From assembly GCF_004001065.1 (NCBI RefSeq), contig NZ_BIML01000004.1, forward strand, positions 361,899-425,898: DNA of 64,000 nucleotides, read 5' to 3'. Both the position numbers and the translations under genes were made by a program. Numbering within the stretch: the first letter of the stretch is position 1; each line of letters begins with the position of its first letter. The stretch is from Paenibacillus xylaniclasticus (lineage in GTDB: Bacteria > Bacillota > Bacilli > Paenibacillales > Paenibacillaceae). Below the pieces are notes generated by a model. That model did not search any database and was not told where the DNA came from. It saw only the letters and a program-made list of their open reading frames with translations. Positions 7,693 through 17,357 of this stretch are shown here, piece by piece.

Positions 7693-9066
7693 ATGAGTGG
7701 ATGGAATCAACGCAAGCAGGCACATTTCAACGTGTTTATGAGAGGATCCGGACATCATTCGGCCGCTTGGAAGCACCCGGATTCGAATCCGAAGGCCGAT
7801 CTGGAGCTCGACTATTACGTCGGCATTGCGAGAATTGCAGAGCGTGGGCTGTTCGACTCCTTGTTCATGGCGGACAACTATTCGGGCTTCGGCCGCAGGC
7901 TGGAGCCGTTCACGCTACTGTCGGCGATCGCTGCTTTAACGAAGCATATTGGCTTCATCGCAACGGTCAGTACAACCTATAACGATCCGTATCACGTTGC
8001 GAGAAAGTTCGCCTCACTGGATCATATTAGCAAAGGGAGAGCGGCATGGAATATTGTTACCGGCCATTCCCAAGAGGATGCCGACAATTTGTCAAGGCCT
8101 GAGCATCCCGATGTGTCGACGCGGTATGAGATTGGGGATGAATTCGTCGAGGTGACGAAGCAGCTGTGGGACAGCTGGGAAGAGGATGCGCTCGTATACG
8201 ACAGAGTGAACGATGTAGCGCTCGACCGTAGGAAGGTGCATGAGATACATTTCAAAGGCAAGTATTACAACGTTAAAGGGCCTTTGAACATTCCAAGACC
8301 GCCGCAAGGTTATCCAGTACTTGTGCAAGCCGGCTCGTCGGAAGGCGGGAAGGAGCTCGCAGCGAAGACAGCCGAGGTCATCTTCACTGCACAACAGACG
8401 CTTGGCGCTGCACAAAATTTCTATCGCGACGTTAAATCCCGCTTGGCGAAGTACGGACGCAGACCGGAACATCTGCTGATTATGCCGGGTCTATGCCCAA
8501 TCGTCGCCGACACGGAGAAGGAAGCTCGGGATATCGAGGAAGAATTCAACAGTCTTCTGAATCCGAAGCAGGCACTTCGCCGACTTTCTAACTATTTCAC
8601 GGTTGATCTAACCGAATATTCGCTCGATGATCTGGTGCCGGTCGACAAGGCGAAACCGTATGGCTCGATTACTACTGGCATTACGAGCCGTCAAGAGGTC
8701 GTCGTTGACGCAGCTGCTCGGGATAAAATGACGCTTCGTCAGTTTATCGCCCGAAGCGCGGCTGCACACGGACATGTATCGTTCACTGGCTCGGTTATGC
8801 AAACGGCTGATTTCATTGAACGATGGCTGCTGGAGAACGGCGCTGACGGCTTTAATATTCTGCCTCACGTTTATTACAAAGGTTTGGAAACGTTCGTCGA
8901 CAAAGTCGTGCCGGAGCTGCAAAACCGCGGCTTGTTCCGAACAGAGTACGAAGGCAAGACGCTGCGAGAGAACCTTGGCTTGGAACGTCCAGTTAATCGT
9001 AACCGAGCGAGATGGCTCGCATCGAGAGAAGGACAGAAGGCGCTGGCTCATAGCGACTGGGTTTAA
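7693..9066 (+). CDS. LLM-class flavin-dependent monooxygenase, copy 3
   Basis: This third member of the NtaA/SnaA/DszA family in this region has 457 residues, the extra length being a C-terminal tail after the conserved NRGLFRTEYEGKTLRENLGL. It keeps HFNVFMRGSGHHSAAW at the N-terminus, RAAWNIVTGHSQEDADN near 120, EFVEVTKQLWDSWEEDA near 150 and IPRPPQGYPVLVQAGSS near 205. The motif after NIVTG differs from copies 1 and 2 (HSQEDADN against AGSAAHNFG), close to the flavin or substrate pocket, so its substrate may differ. It is transcribed with the reductase 36 bases upstream and has no own binding protein. A GAAGAGGTG precedes the ATG. Confidence 0.9.
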   Translation: MSGWNQRKQAHFNVFMRGSGHHSAAWKHPDSNPKADLELDYYVGIARIAERGLFDSLFMADNYSGFGRRLEPFTLLSAIAALTKHIGFIATVSTTYNDPYHVARKFASLDHISKGRAAWNIVTGHSQEDADNLSRPEHPDVSTRYEIGDEFVEVTKQLWDSWEEDALVYDRVNDVALDRRKVHEIHFKGKYYNVKGPLNIPRPPQGYPVLVQAGSSEGGKELAAKTAEVIFTAQQTLGAAQNFYRDVKSRLAKYGRRPEHLLIMPGLCPIVADTEKEARDIEEEFNSLLNPKQALRRLSNYFTVDLTEYSLDDLVPVDKAKPYGSITTGITSRQEVVVDAAARDKMTLRQFIARSAAAHGHVSFTGSVMQTADFIERWLLENGADGFNILPHVYYKGLETFVDKVVPELQNRGLFRTEYEGKTLRENLGLERPVNRNRARWLASREGQKALAHSDWV

Positions 9067-9098
9067 ACAAACGAATCTATGATTAGGAGGAATTTAAA

Positions 9099-10070
9099 AT
9101 GTCTGTACAATATCGCCAATTAGGTGCAAGCGGGTTGAAGGTAAGTGAAATTAGTCTTGGCAGCTGGCTGACTTACGGAGGTTATGTTGAACGGGAGAAC
9201 GCGGTGCGGTCGATTCGCAAAGCGTATGAGCTTGGCATCAACTTTTTTGATACGGCTAATGTCTATGCAAAAGGCGAAGCGGAGCGTGTCGTCGGGGAAA
9301 CGCTTCGCGATTACGAGCGTTCGTCCTACGTGCTGGCGACCAAGGTGTACGGCAAGATCGGAGACGGTCCGAACGACCGCGGCTTATCGCGCAAGCATGT
9401 CATCGAGTCTGCCAATGCAAGCCTGAAGCGTCTCGGACACGATTATGTCGATATTTTATATAGTCACCGGTTCGATGCAAGCACACCGCTTGAAGAAACG
9501 CTCCGTGCGTTCGACGATCTGGTGCGCCAGGGTAAAGTGCTTTATATCGGCGTGAGCGAATGGACGGCGGCGCAAATTACGGAAGCGTTCGCGATTGCGG
9601 ACAAATATTTGCTCGACAAAATCGTTGTCAATCAGCCGATTTACAACTTGTTCGAGCGTTATATTGAGAAAGAAATTATACCGCTCGGCGAGAAGAAAGG
9701 GTTCGGCCAAGTGGTATTCTCGCCGCTGGCACAAGGCATTCTGACGGGCAAATATTCCGCGGGATCCATTCCGGCTGATTCCCGTGCTGTGAAGCATGAC
9801 AATTTCAAAAACAAGCTGACGGAGGATAGGTTGGCAAAAGTTGCAGAGCTCCAAGATATCGCCCGCGAACAAGGCATAACGGTCAGCCAGCTATCGCTTG
9901 CTTGGATTCTCCGCCAGCCGAATGTTGCAAGCGCCCTAATCGGTGCGAGCCGCCCTGAGCAGGTAGAAGAGAATGTGAAGGCTTCCGGCGTCGTCCTTAA
10001 TGAGGAAGTGTTAAACCGCATTTCGAGGGTCATCAATAATGAACCGGTAACGGTGCGCGGCTCGTTCTAA
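9099..10070 (+). CDS. Aldo/keto reductase (Kv-beta/YghZ-like)
   Basis: This 323-residue NADPH-dependent oxidoreductase has a TIM-barrel fold and belongs to the aldo/keto reductase group related to the potassium-channel beta subunit and YghZ. The catalytic tetrad can be placed: Asp in FFDTANVYAKGEAE near residue 50, the Tyr in the same segment, Lys in LATKVYG near 84, and His in ILYSHRFD near 125. The NADPH-binding region FSPLAQGILTGKY lies near 210 and the phosphate-binding end IGASRPEQVEENV near 285. Start ATG has TAGGAGGAA eight bases upstream. It follows the third monooxygenase by 32 bases and probably reduces an aldehyde or ketone released there, which is inference. Confidence 0.9.
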   Translation: MSVQYRQLGASGLKVSEISLGSWLTYGGYVERENAVRSIRKAYELGINFFDTANVYAKGEAERVVGETLRDYERSSYVLATKVYGKIGDGPNDRGLSRKHVIESANASLKRLGHDYVDILYSHRFDASTPLEETLRAFDDLVRQGKVLYIGVSEWTAAQITEAFAIADKYLLDKIVVNQPIYNLFERYIEKEIIPLGEKKGFGQVVFSPLAQGILTGKYSAGSIPADSRAVKHDNFKNKLTEDRLAKVAELQDIAREQGITVSQLSLAWILRQPNVASALIGASRPEQVEENVKASGVVLNEEVLNRISRVINNEPVTVRGSF

Positions 10071-10290
10071 TCGAGTAGATTTCGTGCTTATGCCTGCATT
10101 GTGTGCAGTAATGGTCTTGCCTGCCGAATGGTTGAGTGAGACAGACTGCATATGATGCAGGCTTTTCGACCGCTAATTCGTTTATGATCGTCAGATCCGA
10201 ACTAAATTGCTGCATGTATACAGAGTCAATCAATTGCAGACTAGCTCTACGCTAATTAGCCTACTCATACAGCGGGAAGTGATTGTCTTA

Positions 10291-12054
10291 TTGAAATCAA
10301 CGAAATTGATTAAAAGCTTCTTCATGACGACCTGGCCAGTATATTCAGCTTCTCTCACCCTTCATTTCGTATCGAATTGGATAAATGTTAATTTCCCGAA
10401 GGTGCTCGGACGGTTCACCGATCAGCTTGCCGCTGGCGTCCTTACGCATGACAAAGTCGTATCCTTCAGTCTGCTGCTGCTTGCAATCGGTATAGGACAT
10501 GTCCTATTCAACGGCTGTGCAATGTATTTAGTTATGTATGTCGGCCGCAAGTTCGAATTTCACGTGCGGGGAAAGTTGTTTCACCATTTTACTTTAATGA
10601 GCGAACGTTTCTATTCTAACAATGGAGTTGGCAGGCTGCTCAGTTACTTCATGAACGACGTAACGGCGGTCCGGGAATCGATCTCGATGGGCTTCAATGC
10701 GACCGCGAACGCAACGATGCTGCTAGCTGCTGCTGCTGCGATAATGATATCAAGCGGCATCCCGTTTTTTTTGATTGCGGCCTCAGTGTTTCCGCTGCTG
10801 CTAATCCCATTTATTGTCATATATCTTGGTCCGCTTATCCGCGAGCGGTCGTTAGCCGTGCAAGAATCGTTAGGGAGAATGACGGAGCTGGCAGAAGAGC
10901 AGTTCGGCGGCGTTCGAGTAACGAAAAAATTCGCAGTAGAAGACGTAATGGAACGTCGCTTTAATGCATCGGTCGACGAAATATGCCGCAATCAGCGGCT
11001 GCTCGTTCGAGTATCCTCGTTATTTCAGGCACTCGTTCCGTATCTGGGGACGATTGCATTAATTACCGCGCTTGCATTCGGAGGTTATTTAGCGATCCAC
11101 GGCCGAATTACGCTAGGTCATTTCGTCGCTTTGACACTGTATGTTCGGATGTTGATGAATCCGCTTCAGCAAATCGGCAACGTTATTAATTCGATTCAAC
11201 GGTCGAGAGCATCGCTGGAGAGATTAAATAGACTGCTGTCCGAGCAATCAGAGATTGTCGAGTCGGCATCCGCGCGAGACGTTAATCTTTCGGCCGCTGT
11301 GCTCCGCATCCGTAATCTAACGTTCGCGTACCAGCCGTCCTCCCGTCCTGCTCTGCACAACATTCAGCTTACACTCAAGCCGGGGGCGACATTGGGCATA
11401 ATTGGACGTACTGGAAGCGGTAAGACGACGCTAATGAAGCTTCTGTTACGGATGTATGATCCACCTCCTGGGACAATTCTGTTCGGCAGCACAGATATTC
11501 GTGAGATGACGCTTGAAAGCTTGCGCAATCAAATTGCATACGTGCCGCAAGACGGCTTCTTATTCAGTACGACGATTCGTGAGAATATCGCGTTCCATAA
11601 CCGTGAAGCCAAGCTGTGTGCGGTGAAGACGGCAGCGAAACAAGCACGAATCTATGACAATATCGTCAATCTGCCGAGCCGATTCGATACACGCCTTGGC
11701 GAACGCGGTATGACGCTGTCCGGTGGGCAACGCCAGCGCACCAGCTTGGCGAGGGGACTCATTAAGAATGCCCCTCTATTAATTCTTGATGACAGTGTCA
11801 GTGCGGTCGATACCGTAACGGAGAAAGAAATTATTAGCACGATTCGGAAGGAAAGAGCAGGCAAGACGACAATTATTATTGCGCACCGGATTAGCGCGAT
11901 TAAGCATGCCGACATTATTCTCGTCGTTGACGAAGGAGCAGTCGTGCAGCGTGGTACTCATGAGCAGCTGCTGCGGGAGCCTGGACTTTATGCAGAGCTT
12001 CATGCGATCCAAGAGGAGGGACAACAGCATGCGACCGGCACAGGCTATTCATAA
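10291..12054 (+). CDS. ABC exporter half-transporter, subunit 1 (degenerate ATP site)
   Basis: This 587-residue type-IV ABC exporter subunit has an N-terminal six-helix membrane domain (about residues 20-310) and a C-terminal ATPase. The ATPase shows Walker A GRTGSGKT near 375, signature MTLSGGQRQR near 475, Walker B LLILDDS near 495 and the switch His in IIAHR. The residue after Walker B is Asp instead of the catalytic Glu, as in the degenerate half of heterodimeric exporters such as BmrC/BmrD (YheI/YheH). The frame is open from 10207, but a TTG at 10291 preceded by GCGGGAAG is the better start. The next gene begins inside its 3-prime end, so the two are translationally coupled. Exported substrate unknown. 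Confidence 0.88.
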   Translation: MKSTKLIKSFFMTTWPVYSASLTLHFVSNWINVNFPKVLGRFTDQLAAGVLTHDKVVSFSLLLLAIGIGHVLFNGCAMYLVMYVGRKFEFHVRGKLFHHFTLMSERFYSNNGVGRLLSYFMNDVTAVRESISMGFNATANATMLLAAAAAIMISSGIPFFLIAASVFPLLLIPFIVIYLGPLIRERSLAVQESLGRMTELAEEQFGGVRVTKKFAVEDVMERRFNASVDEICRNQRLLVRVSSLFQALVPYLGTIALITALAFGGYLAIHGRITLGHFVALTLYVRMLMNPLQQIGNVINSIQRSRASLERLNRLLSEQSEIVESASARDVNLSAAVLRIRNLTFAYQPSSRPALHNIQLTLKPGATLGIIGRTGSGKTTLMKLLLRMYDPPPGTILFGSTDIREMTLESLRNQIAYVPQDGFLFSTTIRENIAFHNREAKLCAVKTAAKQARIYDNIVNLPSRFDTRLGERGMTLSGGQRQRTSLARGLIKNAPLLILDDSVSAVDTVTEKEIISTIRKERAGKTTIIIAHRISAIKHADIILVVDEGAVVQRGTHEQLLREPGLYAELHAIQEEGQQHATGTGYS

Positions 12055-13840
12055 TTGGCAGCTGGACCAGAAGTCCGATCCGAACCTGCCGGAGCAGAAG
12101 CCACAGTATGTATCTGCATTTCGTGCCTTGTCGCGTTATGTTAGACCACATCTTGTATCGTTTGGCCTCGTGTTTCTGTTCACGATTATCGCCATTCTAT
12201 CCGATTTGCTACAGCCTTATTTGATGAAAATCGCGATCGACGACAATTTGCTTGCCGGTCATAACGATTATAAAGGGCTTCTGGTGATTTGTGCTGCGTA
12301 TTTTACTTTGTCGGCATCAAGCTTTCTCTTTACGTATTTGCAGAACAATTTGCTTCAGCGTATCGGTCAAAACATCGTCGGCTTAATTCGCAAGCAGCTG
12401 TTCAGTCATATTCTTAAGCAGTCGATGCGATATTTCCACCGGATGTCGAGCGGCAGCCTCATTACGCATATATCAAGTGATACGGAGGCGCTGAACCAAT
12501 TTTTTAACCAGGTGCTGCTCAGTATGTTCCGGGATGGATTGACGCTTATGCTGATTATCGCGATGATGTTTCATCTTAATGCAAGGTTGGCTCTATATTG
12601 CTTAGTGCTGCTGCCGATTATTTCGCTTATTGCCATCGGGTTTCGATCGTTCATGCGCTCCACCTACCAGATAGCGAGAACGAGGCTGTCGCGAATGGTT
12701 GCTTTCGTAGCGGAAAATTTGTCGGGAATGAATCTTGTGCAGGCGTTCCATCAGCAGCGCGAGCAAGAGAAGCAGTTCAACGAACGTAACGGTTTGTATT
12801 TCCAAGCGAATGTTCGCGAGATTCGAACGAATATTTTGTTCGGCAGGACATTTGATGTGCTCAGCAACCTGTCAATTGCATTTGTGACTTGGGTAGGAGG
12901 CAGTGCTGTATTGGGCGAGCATCTTGCATTCGGAGTGTTGTACGCTTTTATCACTTATATCCGTCAGTTTTTTCAACCGATTAATACGATTACCCAGCAG
13001 TGGAATACGTTGCAGTCCGCCACGGTTGCTGTTTCTCGAATTTGGACCGTATTTGACAGCGAACCGGATGTTAAGGATCCGATTCTAATAAACCCGAATT
13101 GGAATGAGGACAACGTTCGCGGCCAAATCGAATTCGATCATATCTCGTTCGGCTATGAGCCAGGCGTACCCATCATAAGGAATTTACAGTTAACAATTAC
13201 CCCCGGCGAAATGATCGGCGTTGTCGGAACGACGGGAGCGGGCAAAAGCTCCTTGGTCAGTCTGCTGTGCAGATTTTATGACGTACAAGAAGGGGCCATT
13301 CGAATTGACGGCTGCGACATCCGTCATATTCCCCAAGCTTCGCTTCACCGAATTGTCGGATTAGTTCAGCAGGATCCATATCTGTATTCCGGGACCATTA
13401 TCGACAACATCCGTCTGTTCGATGAATCAATCAGCCGAGAGGATGTTGTAGCTGCATGCGAGTTCGTAGGCGCAAGCGCTATTATTGAGCGGCTACCGGA
13501 TCGTTACGATACGAGGCTGTCGGAGCGGGGGAGCGGGCTATCGTCTGGAGAGCGTCAGCTAATCTCATTCGCGAGAATACTCGTATTCAAGCCGAAAGTG
13601 CTTATTCTGGACGAGGCGAGCGCGAACTTGGACTCACAGACGGAACAGCTCATTCAGCAAGCCCTTCATGCGGTGTCGCGTGATCGGACGACGATCGTTA
13701 TTGCACACCGTCTGTCTACTATTCAGCAGGCAGATAGAATTCTTGTTATGAGCCGTGGAGAAATCGTGGAGCAAGGCACGCACGAGCAGCTCGTTAACTT
13801 GGGCGGACAATATCGTCAGTTGTATGAGAATTCAAGATAA
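12029..13840 (+). CDS. ABC exporter half-transporter, subunit 2
   Basis: This 603-residue partner of the preceding exporter subunit has a membrane domain (about residues 30-330) followed by an ATPase with Walker A GTTGAGKSS, the altered signature LSSGERQ, and a complete Walker B LILDEAS with catalytic Glu. The altered signature here and the Asp in the first subunit would both fall in the same composite ATP site. This is the pattern expected for an asymmetric heterodimer. The ATG at 12029 lies 26 bases before the end of the first gene, with AGAGGAGGG eight bases upstream. The frame is open further upstream, but that part overlaps the ATPase of the first subunit. It resembles multidrug or peptide exporters of the YheH type. 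Confidence 0.88.
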   Translation: MRPAQAIHNWQLDQKSDPNLPEQKPQYVSAFRALSRYVRPHLVSFGLVFLFTIIAILSDLLQPYLMKIAIDDNLLAGHNDYKGLLVICAAYFTLSASSFLFTYLQNNLLQRIGQNIVGLIRKQLFSHILKQSMRYFHRMSSGSLITHISSDTEALNQFFNQVLLSMFRDGLTLMLIIAMMFHLNARLALYCLVLLPIISLIAIGFRSFMRSTYQIARTRLSRMVAFVAENLSGMNLVQAFHQQREQEKQFNERNGLYFQANVREIRTNILFGRTFDVLSNLSIAFVTWVGGSAVLGEHLAFGVLYAFITYIRQFFQPINTITQQWNTLQSATVAVSRIWTVFDSEPDVKDPILINPNWNEDNVRGQIEFDHISFGYEPGVPIIRNLQLTITPGEMIGVVGTTGAGKSSLVSLLCRFYDVQEGAIRIDGCDIRHIPQASLHRIVGLVQQDPYLYSGTIIDNIRLFDESISREDVVAACEFVGASAIIERLPDRYDTRLSERGSGLSSGERQLISFARILVFKPKVLILDEASANLDSQTEQLIQQALHAVSRDRTTIVIAHRLSTIQQADRILVMSRGEIVEQGTHEQLVNLGGQYRQLYENSR

Positions 13841-13871
13841 TACAGAGCGAAGGTGAAGGAGGAATGGAGAC

Positions 13872-14816
13872 TTGAGCTTGGTCGTTCATAACATTACAGA
13901 ATTAATTGGACGAACGCCGCTTGTGAAGCTGAACAATATCGTACCGAATACGAGCGCTGACATTTACTTGAAGCTTGAATATTTCAATCCTGGCAGCAGC
14001 GTGAAGGATCGGATTGCAATCAGCATCATCGAGGAGGCTGAACGATCCGGAAAACTAAAAAAGGGCGATACGATTATTGAGGCAACCAGCGGAAATACGG
14101 GCATCGGCATTGCGCTTGTTGCGGCGGCAAGAGGCTATAAAGCAATTCTCGTCATGCCGGAGACGATGAGCCTGGAACGGCGCAACCTGCTTCGCGCTTA
14201 TGGAGCGGAGCTTGTCCTGACGCCTGGACTGGAAGGAATGAAGGGCGCGATTCGCGTGGCCCAGCAGCTTGCTGAGCAGCATCCGGAATATTTTCCGGCG
14301 GCCCAGTTCGATAATCCAGCTAATGTAAAAATCCATCGGGAGACGACCGGTCCGGAAATCGTCCGTGCCATCGAATCGATCGGCGGAACGCTTGACGGGT
14401 TCGTTGCCGGTGTCGGCACAGGAGGGACGATTACCGGGGCAGGCGAGGTATTGCGACAGCATTATCCGAACATTCATATTGCAGCAGTGGAACCGGCTGC
14501 ATCGCCTGTACTGTCAGGAGGAACGGCCGGACCGCACAAAATTCAAGGCATTGGCGCTGGCTTCGTGCCTTCGATTCTCAATACGGACATTTATGACGAG
14601 ATTATTCCTGTCAATAACGATTCTGCATTTGAGTTCGCACGCCGCTTAGCGAGAGAGGAAGGGATACTGGGAGGCATATCCTCGGGTGCAGCTGTATATG
14701 CGGCGCTTCAGCTTGGTGATAAGCTCGGCCCAGGTAAGCGAATCGTTGCTGTCATTCCGAGTAACGGTGAGCGGTATTTGTCGACGGTGCTCTATCAGCA
14801 GGATCAAGCCTTATAG
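13872..14816 (+). CDS. cysK: Cysteine synthase (O-acetylserine sulfhydrylase)
   Basis: This 314-residue PLP enzyme makes cysteine from O-acetylserine and sulfide. The PLP lysine lies in [11 protein letters not shown] near residue 42, the substrate loop in [12 protein letters not shown] near 70, and the phosphate-binding loop in [10 protein letters not shown] near 180. GISSGAA near 265 is also typical. The start is TTG at 13872, nine bases after AAGGAGG. A closer ATG at 13864 would stop after three codons. The gene follows the exporter by 31 bases in the same direction. Its place after flavin monooxygenases fits a sulfur-scavenging unit in which sulfur from organic sources is turned into cysteine. 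Some family members act instead on S-sulfocysteine or cystathionine precursors, so the exact substrate is not proven. Confidence 0.92.
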   Translation: MSLVVHNITELIGRTPLVKLNNIVPNTSADIYLKLEYFNPGSSVKDRIAISIIEEAERSGKLKKGDTIIEATSGNTGIGIALVAAARGYKAILVMPETMSLERRNLLRAYGAELVLTPGLEGMKGAIRVAQQLAEQHPEYFPAAQFDNPANVKIHRETTGPEIVRAIESIGGTLDGFVAGVGTGGTITGAGEVLRQHYPNIHIAAVEPAASPVLSGGTAGPHKIQGIGAGFVPSILNTDIYDEIIPVNNDSAFEFARRLAREEGILGGISSGAAVYAALQLGDKLGPGKRIVAVIPSNGERYLSTVLYQQDQAL

Positions 14817-14844
14817 TTAAAGGATGTAATACGGAGGAGTATCG

Positions 14845-15393
14845 ATGACGGTTAGATTTTTGGCGAATTTTAAAAAGTATATTATAAAGGGGGACATCTT
14901 TGTTTCGCAGGCGGAGGAGAGCGATACTGCAGCCGTCATGACGCTGCTCGTGCAAACGGCTGAATGGCTTAGCAGCAAAGGCTCAGCGCAGTGGGGCGCG
15001 CTGCTCAGCGGCGAAGATCAGCATAATACGGCGCAGTCGATTAAGAACGGGGATGTCTATTTGTTCAGAGAACGCGATACGCTAGCTGGGACCGTAACCA
15101 TACTGCGCCATCCGAGCGAATGGGACATTCGGCTGTGGGATGCGGAAGGTCATGAAGGTGCTGTATATCTACATCGTCTTGCTGTTAACCGTATGTATGC
15201 CGGCAGGCAGTTAGGGCGTCACATGCTGCAATGGGCTCATACAGGGATTCAGTTTGAGGGCTGTGACCGGATAAGGCTCGACTGCATAGAGTCTAACGCA
15301 GTGCTCAATCGGTTCTATCAAGAATGCGGGTATAAGTATGTCGGCGCAAGCGGCGGTTATAGTCGGTACGAGAAATTTATTAAAGCGGACTAG
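14845..15393 (+). CDS. GNAT-family N-acetyltransferase
   Basis: This 182-residue protein has the acetyl-CoA binding pattern of the GNAT fold: LHRLAVNRMYAGRQLGRHML near residues 112-131, with the R/Q-x-x-G-x-G/A-like loop as AGRQLG. RLDCIESNAVLNRFYQECGY follows, typical of motif B. The protein has about 20 extra N-terminal residues before the usual start of the fold. The ATG follows ACGGAGGAG. It is 28 bases after cysK. In B. subtilis the YxeL acetyltransferase works beside an LLM monooxygenase in S-(2-succino)cysteine breakdown, so an acetylation step on a modified cysteine is a reasonable guess here, not shown by sequence. Confidence 0.82.
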   Translation: MTVRFLANFKKYIIKGDIFVSQAEESDTAAVMTLLVQTAEWLSSKGSAQWGALLSGEDQHNTAQSIKNGDVYLFRERDTLAGTVTILRHPSEWDIRLWDAEGHEGAVYLHRLAVNRMYAGRQLGRHMLQWAHTGIQFEGCDRIRLDCIESNAVLNRFYQECGYKYVGASGGYSRYEKFIKAD

Positions 15394-15458
15394 GCGCAAT
15401 TTCCGTGTCACCGTCATACTGTATAGACGTATAACTAAGACCCGGGAGGTTAAAGTAA

Positions 15459-15938
15459 ATGAATCGTGGTTTTGCACCGTTTGGAGGAGGGTTCGGCCGC
15501 CCGCCGTTTCGTCCGTTTCCGCATCCTTTTTATCCGCGCCGTGCTTTGTTTCCGTTCTTTTTCTTCTCGCCGTTCTTTTTTCCGTTCTTTCGTGAAGGCG
15601 AAGAATTAGGTGAGGATCGTAACACGGGCGTATTTGCTCAGCACCAAGCGGGGCAAGGTGAGACGCTTGCGCAAGTCGCTCATTCGTATAACATTCCTTA
15701 TCCTATTCTGGAGGAAGCGAACCCGCACTTGACGAGCCCGGAAAGTCTGAGGCAAGGTGAGACGGTTGTCATTCCGCGAATCTCACATATGTACTGTCAC
15801 AAAACCTATCTGGAGCGCGATGCGCAGCAAGGTCAGCCAAGCGCAGTTCAGCCCAGCGTCGTCCAACCGGGCCAATGGCAGCAAGCGCCACAAATTCCGC
15901 AAATGATGCAGCAGCAAAGGCCGCCTTATTCGTATTGA
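15459..15938 (+). CDS. LysM-domain protein with Phe/Pro-rich N-terminus
   Basis: This 159-residue protein has three zones. Residues 1-48 are extremely rich in Phe, Pro, Gly and Arg (GRPPFRPFPHPF, FPFFFFSPFFFPFF). Residues about 60-108 form one LysM domain (GETLAQVAHSYNIPYPILEEANP, then LRQGETVVIP), which binds peptidoglycan or cortex glycan. Residues 115-159 are Gln/Pro-rich. There is no clear signal peptide, although the Phe run is hydrophobic enough to associate with membranes. LysM proteins without a signal peptide in this group are often spore-coat or inner-coat morphogenetic proteins such as SafA, so a spore-surface role is possible but unproven. Start ATG follows CCGGGAGG. A two-way terminator separates it from the converging gene. 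Confidence 0.8.
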   Translation: MNRGFAPFGGGFGRPPFRPFPHPFYPRRALFPFFFFSPFFFPFFREGEELGEDRNTGVFAQHQAGQGETLAQVAHSYNIPYPILEEANPHLTSPESLRQGETVVIPRISHMYCHKTYLERDAQQGQPSAVQPSVVQPGQWQQAPQIPQMMQQQRPPYSY

Positions 15939-15948
15939 TCTAAAATAA

Positions 15949-15990
15949 AGAGCACTGGCGAAGCAGATGCTTGTCAGTGCTCTCTAATTT
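15949..15990. terminator. Bidirectional terminator between converging genes
   Basis: AGAGCACTG at 15949-15957 pairs with CAGTGCTCT at 15975-15983. It is followed on the plus strand by TCTAATTTTT and preceded, seen from the minus strand, by an AT-rich stretch. It ends the LysM gene and probably the membrane-protein gene on the other strand. Confidence 0.8.
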
Positions 15991-15991
15991 T

Positions 15992-17278
15992 TCAGGCCGC
16001 TAGCGAAGAATAAGATTGTTTTATGAGATCCAGCACATGATAATGTTGAATATTGTTATGAAACAAAGTAGCGATTGTGAATACGAACAAGATGATGACT
16101 AAGCCGTTCTTAAGCTTGCCGCTGCGAAGCTCGATTACGAATCGACCTCCGAGCAGGAAGAACGCGAATAGGAAGTGTCCAGCGTACAGATACATGTCAT
16201 ATTGGAACGCTGCAAGACCAAAGCCCATAATAATATGCAGATAAATCGCTAATCCGATATAGAGAGCAAGCATCCACACTTCCCGACTTCTCCACAGCTT
16301 CAATAAACCGAGAACGGCGAGCCCGATCAGACTGAAGCCGATGGCTGAGACGTACCATGGATGCGGCGCATTCAGATCTGAAGCGAACGCAGCAATATCC
16401 GGATCAATAAATGATGTGACAGGGGTGAGAACAGGATTGATCAGCATCGAATAGACAATTTTCCAATGTGCGCTGAACGAGAACGGAGCGGTATAGCTGT
16501 ATCCGCCATTGTGCAGACTGTTATTCCAGTTCGACAGCCAGCTTGTTCCGTTATTCGACCAGCCTTGGATAAGTGTTAATAGAATTAGGAGAATAAGTGC
16601 CGTGCTTCCTGTTAGAAGCGTTCTCTTCAGCCAATCCGCAATTGGTTTGCGAAACGTTTGGATGACGTAAGCTCCGATGAATGGGAGTACATTCGTTGCA
16701 GTAATGCCGAAGCTCGCGACGGCGAAACACGCATTCCAGATGATGCCTGAACGCTCTTGGGCCCTGCAGTATTGCAAATATAGAAGCGACAGTAGGATGA
16801 CGAATTGAGCGTATGCATATGAGTCTGGAATCATAGCAGTGAACAGACTGTAGGAGCTGACACCGAACCATAAGGCCCATAGGACGGGGATGTAGACACT
16901 ATTGCCGCTTCTGCGCAAATAATAGAAAACGATGACAGCGCTTGCCGAGTTCATGATGCTCTGTAAGGCTAAGTAGAATGTATTGCTGCCAGCATGTGAA
17001 GCGATTGAGGTGATCAAGCCGCTTAGCAGGCTCAATAGCGGATGGATAACCGTAACGTTAGAATAGCCGTAATACATACTCGGATCAAAATTAAACAGAT
17101 TGAGCGTGAACGGGACATGATAAAATGGGGTATGCCTCTGAAGCACCGCCTCGTTCGCATTCATGTATTCGATGAACGGAACATTCAGTACCATGTATAT
17201 GAATGCAAGGAAGAGCCATATGCCCAAGGCAGCGGCGTTATCCCTCGACGATTGAAAGACATAACGATAGAAAGACAT
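15992..17278 (-). CDS. Polytopic membrane protein, GT-C glycosyltransferase-like
   Basis: This 428-residue protein has about ten hydrophobic segments and long loops. An early loop between the first two membrane segments contains an acidic/aromatic stretch (MNANEAVLQRH, then FDPSMYYGYSN), the general layout of GT-C enzymes such as ArnT or PMT. These move sugars from polyprenyl-phosphate carriers to acceptors outside the cell. I see no decisive catalytic motif. The frame is open from 17329, but the ATG at 17278 has GGAGGG eight bases upstream and is preferred. Its neighbours on the same strand are two decayed genes and a polyprenyl-phosphate phosphoribosyltransferase. This supports a role in a lipid-linked surface glycan pathway that is now partly broken. 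Confidence 0.65.
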   Translation of the reverse strand: MSFYRYVFQSSRDNAAALGIWLFLAFIYMVLNVPFIEYMNANEAVLQRHTPFYHVPFTLNLFNFDPSMYYGYSNVTVIHPLLSLLSGLITSIASHAGSNTFYLALQSIMNSASAVIVFYYLRRSGNSVYIPVLWALWFGVSSYSLFTAMIPDSYAYAQFVILLSLLYLQYCRAQERSGIIWNACFAVASFGITATNVLPFIGAYVIQTFRKPIADWLKRTLLTGSTALILLILLTLIQGWSNNGTSWLSNWNNSLHNGGYSYTAPFSFSAHWKIVYSMLINPVLTPVTSFIDPDIAAFASDLNAPHPWYVSAIGFSLIGLAVLGLLKLWRSREVWMLALYIGLAIYLHIIMGFGLAAFQYDMYLYAGHFLFAFFLLGGRFVIELRSGKLKNGLVIILFVFTIATLFHNNIQHYHVLDLIKQSYSSLAA

Positions 17279-17357
17279 ATGTATAGCCCTCCATATGATT
17301 TGAACATTAGTTCGTAGTGAGAAGAACAATCCCGCTTATTATAAGTGCAATATCGGC

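Noticed and set aside
10071..10206. CTGCAT-ATG-ATGCAG dyad near 10149-10165 as a regulatory hairpin or terminator
   Set aside because: The stem is short, there is no T-run, and its position is not special.
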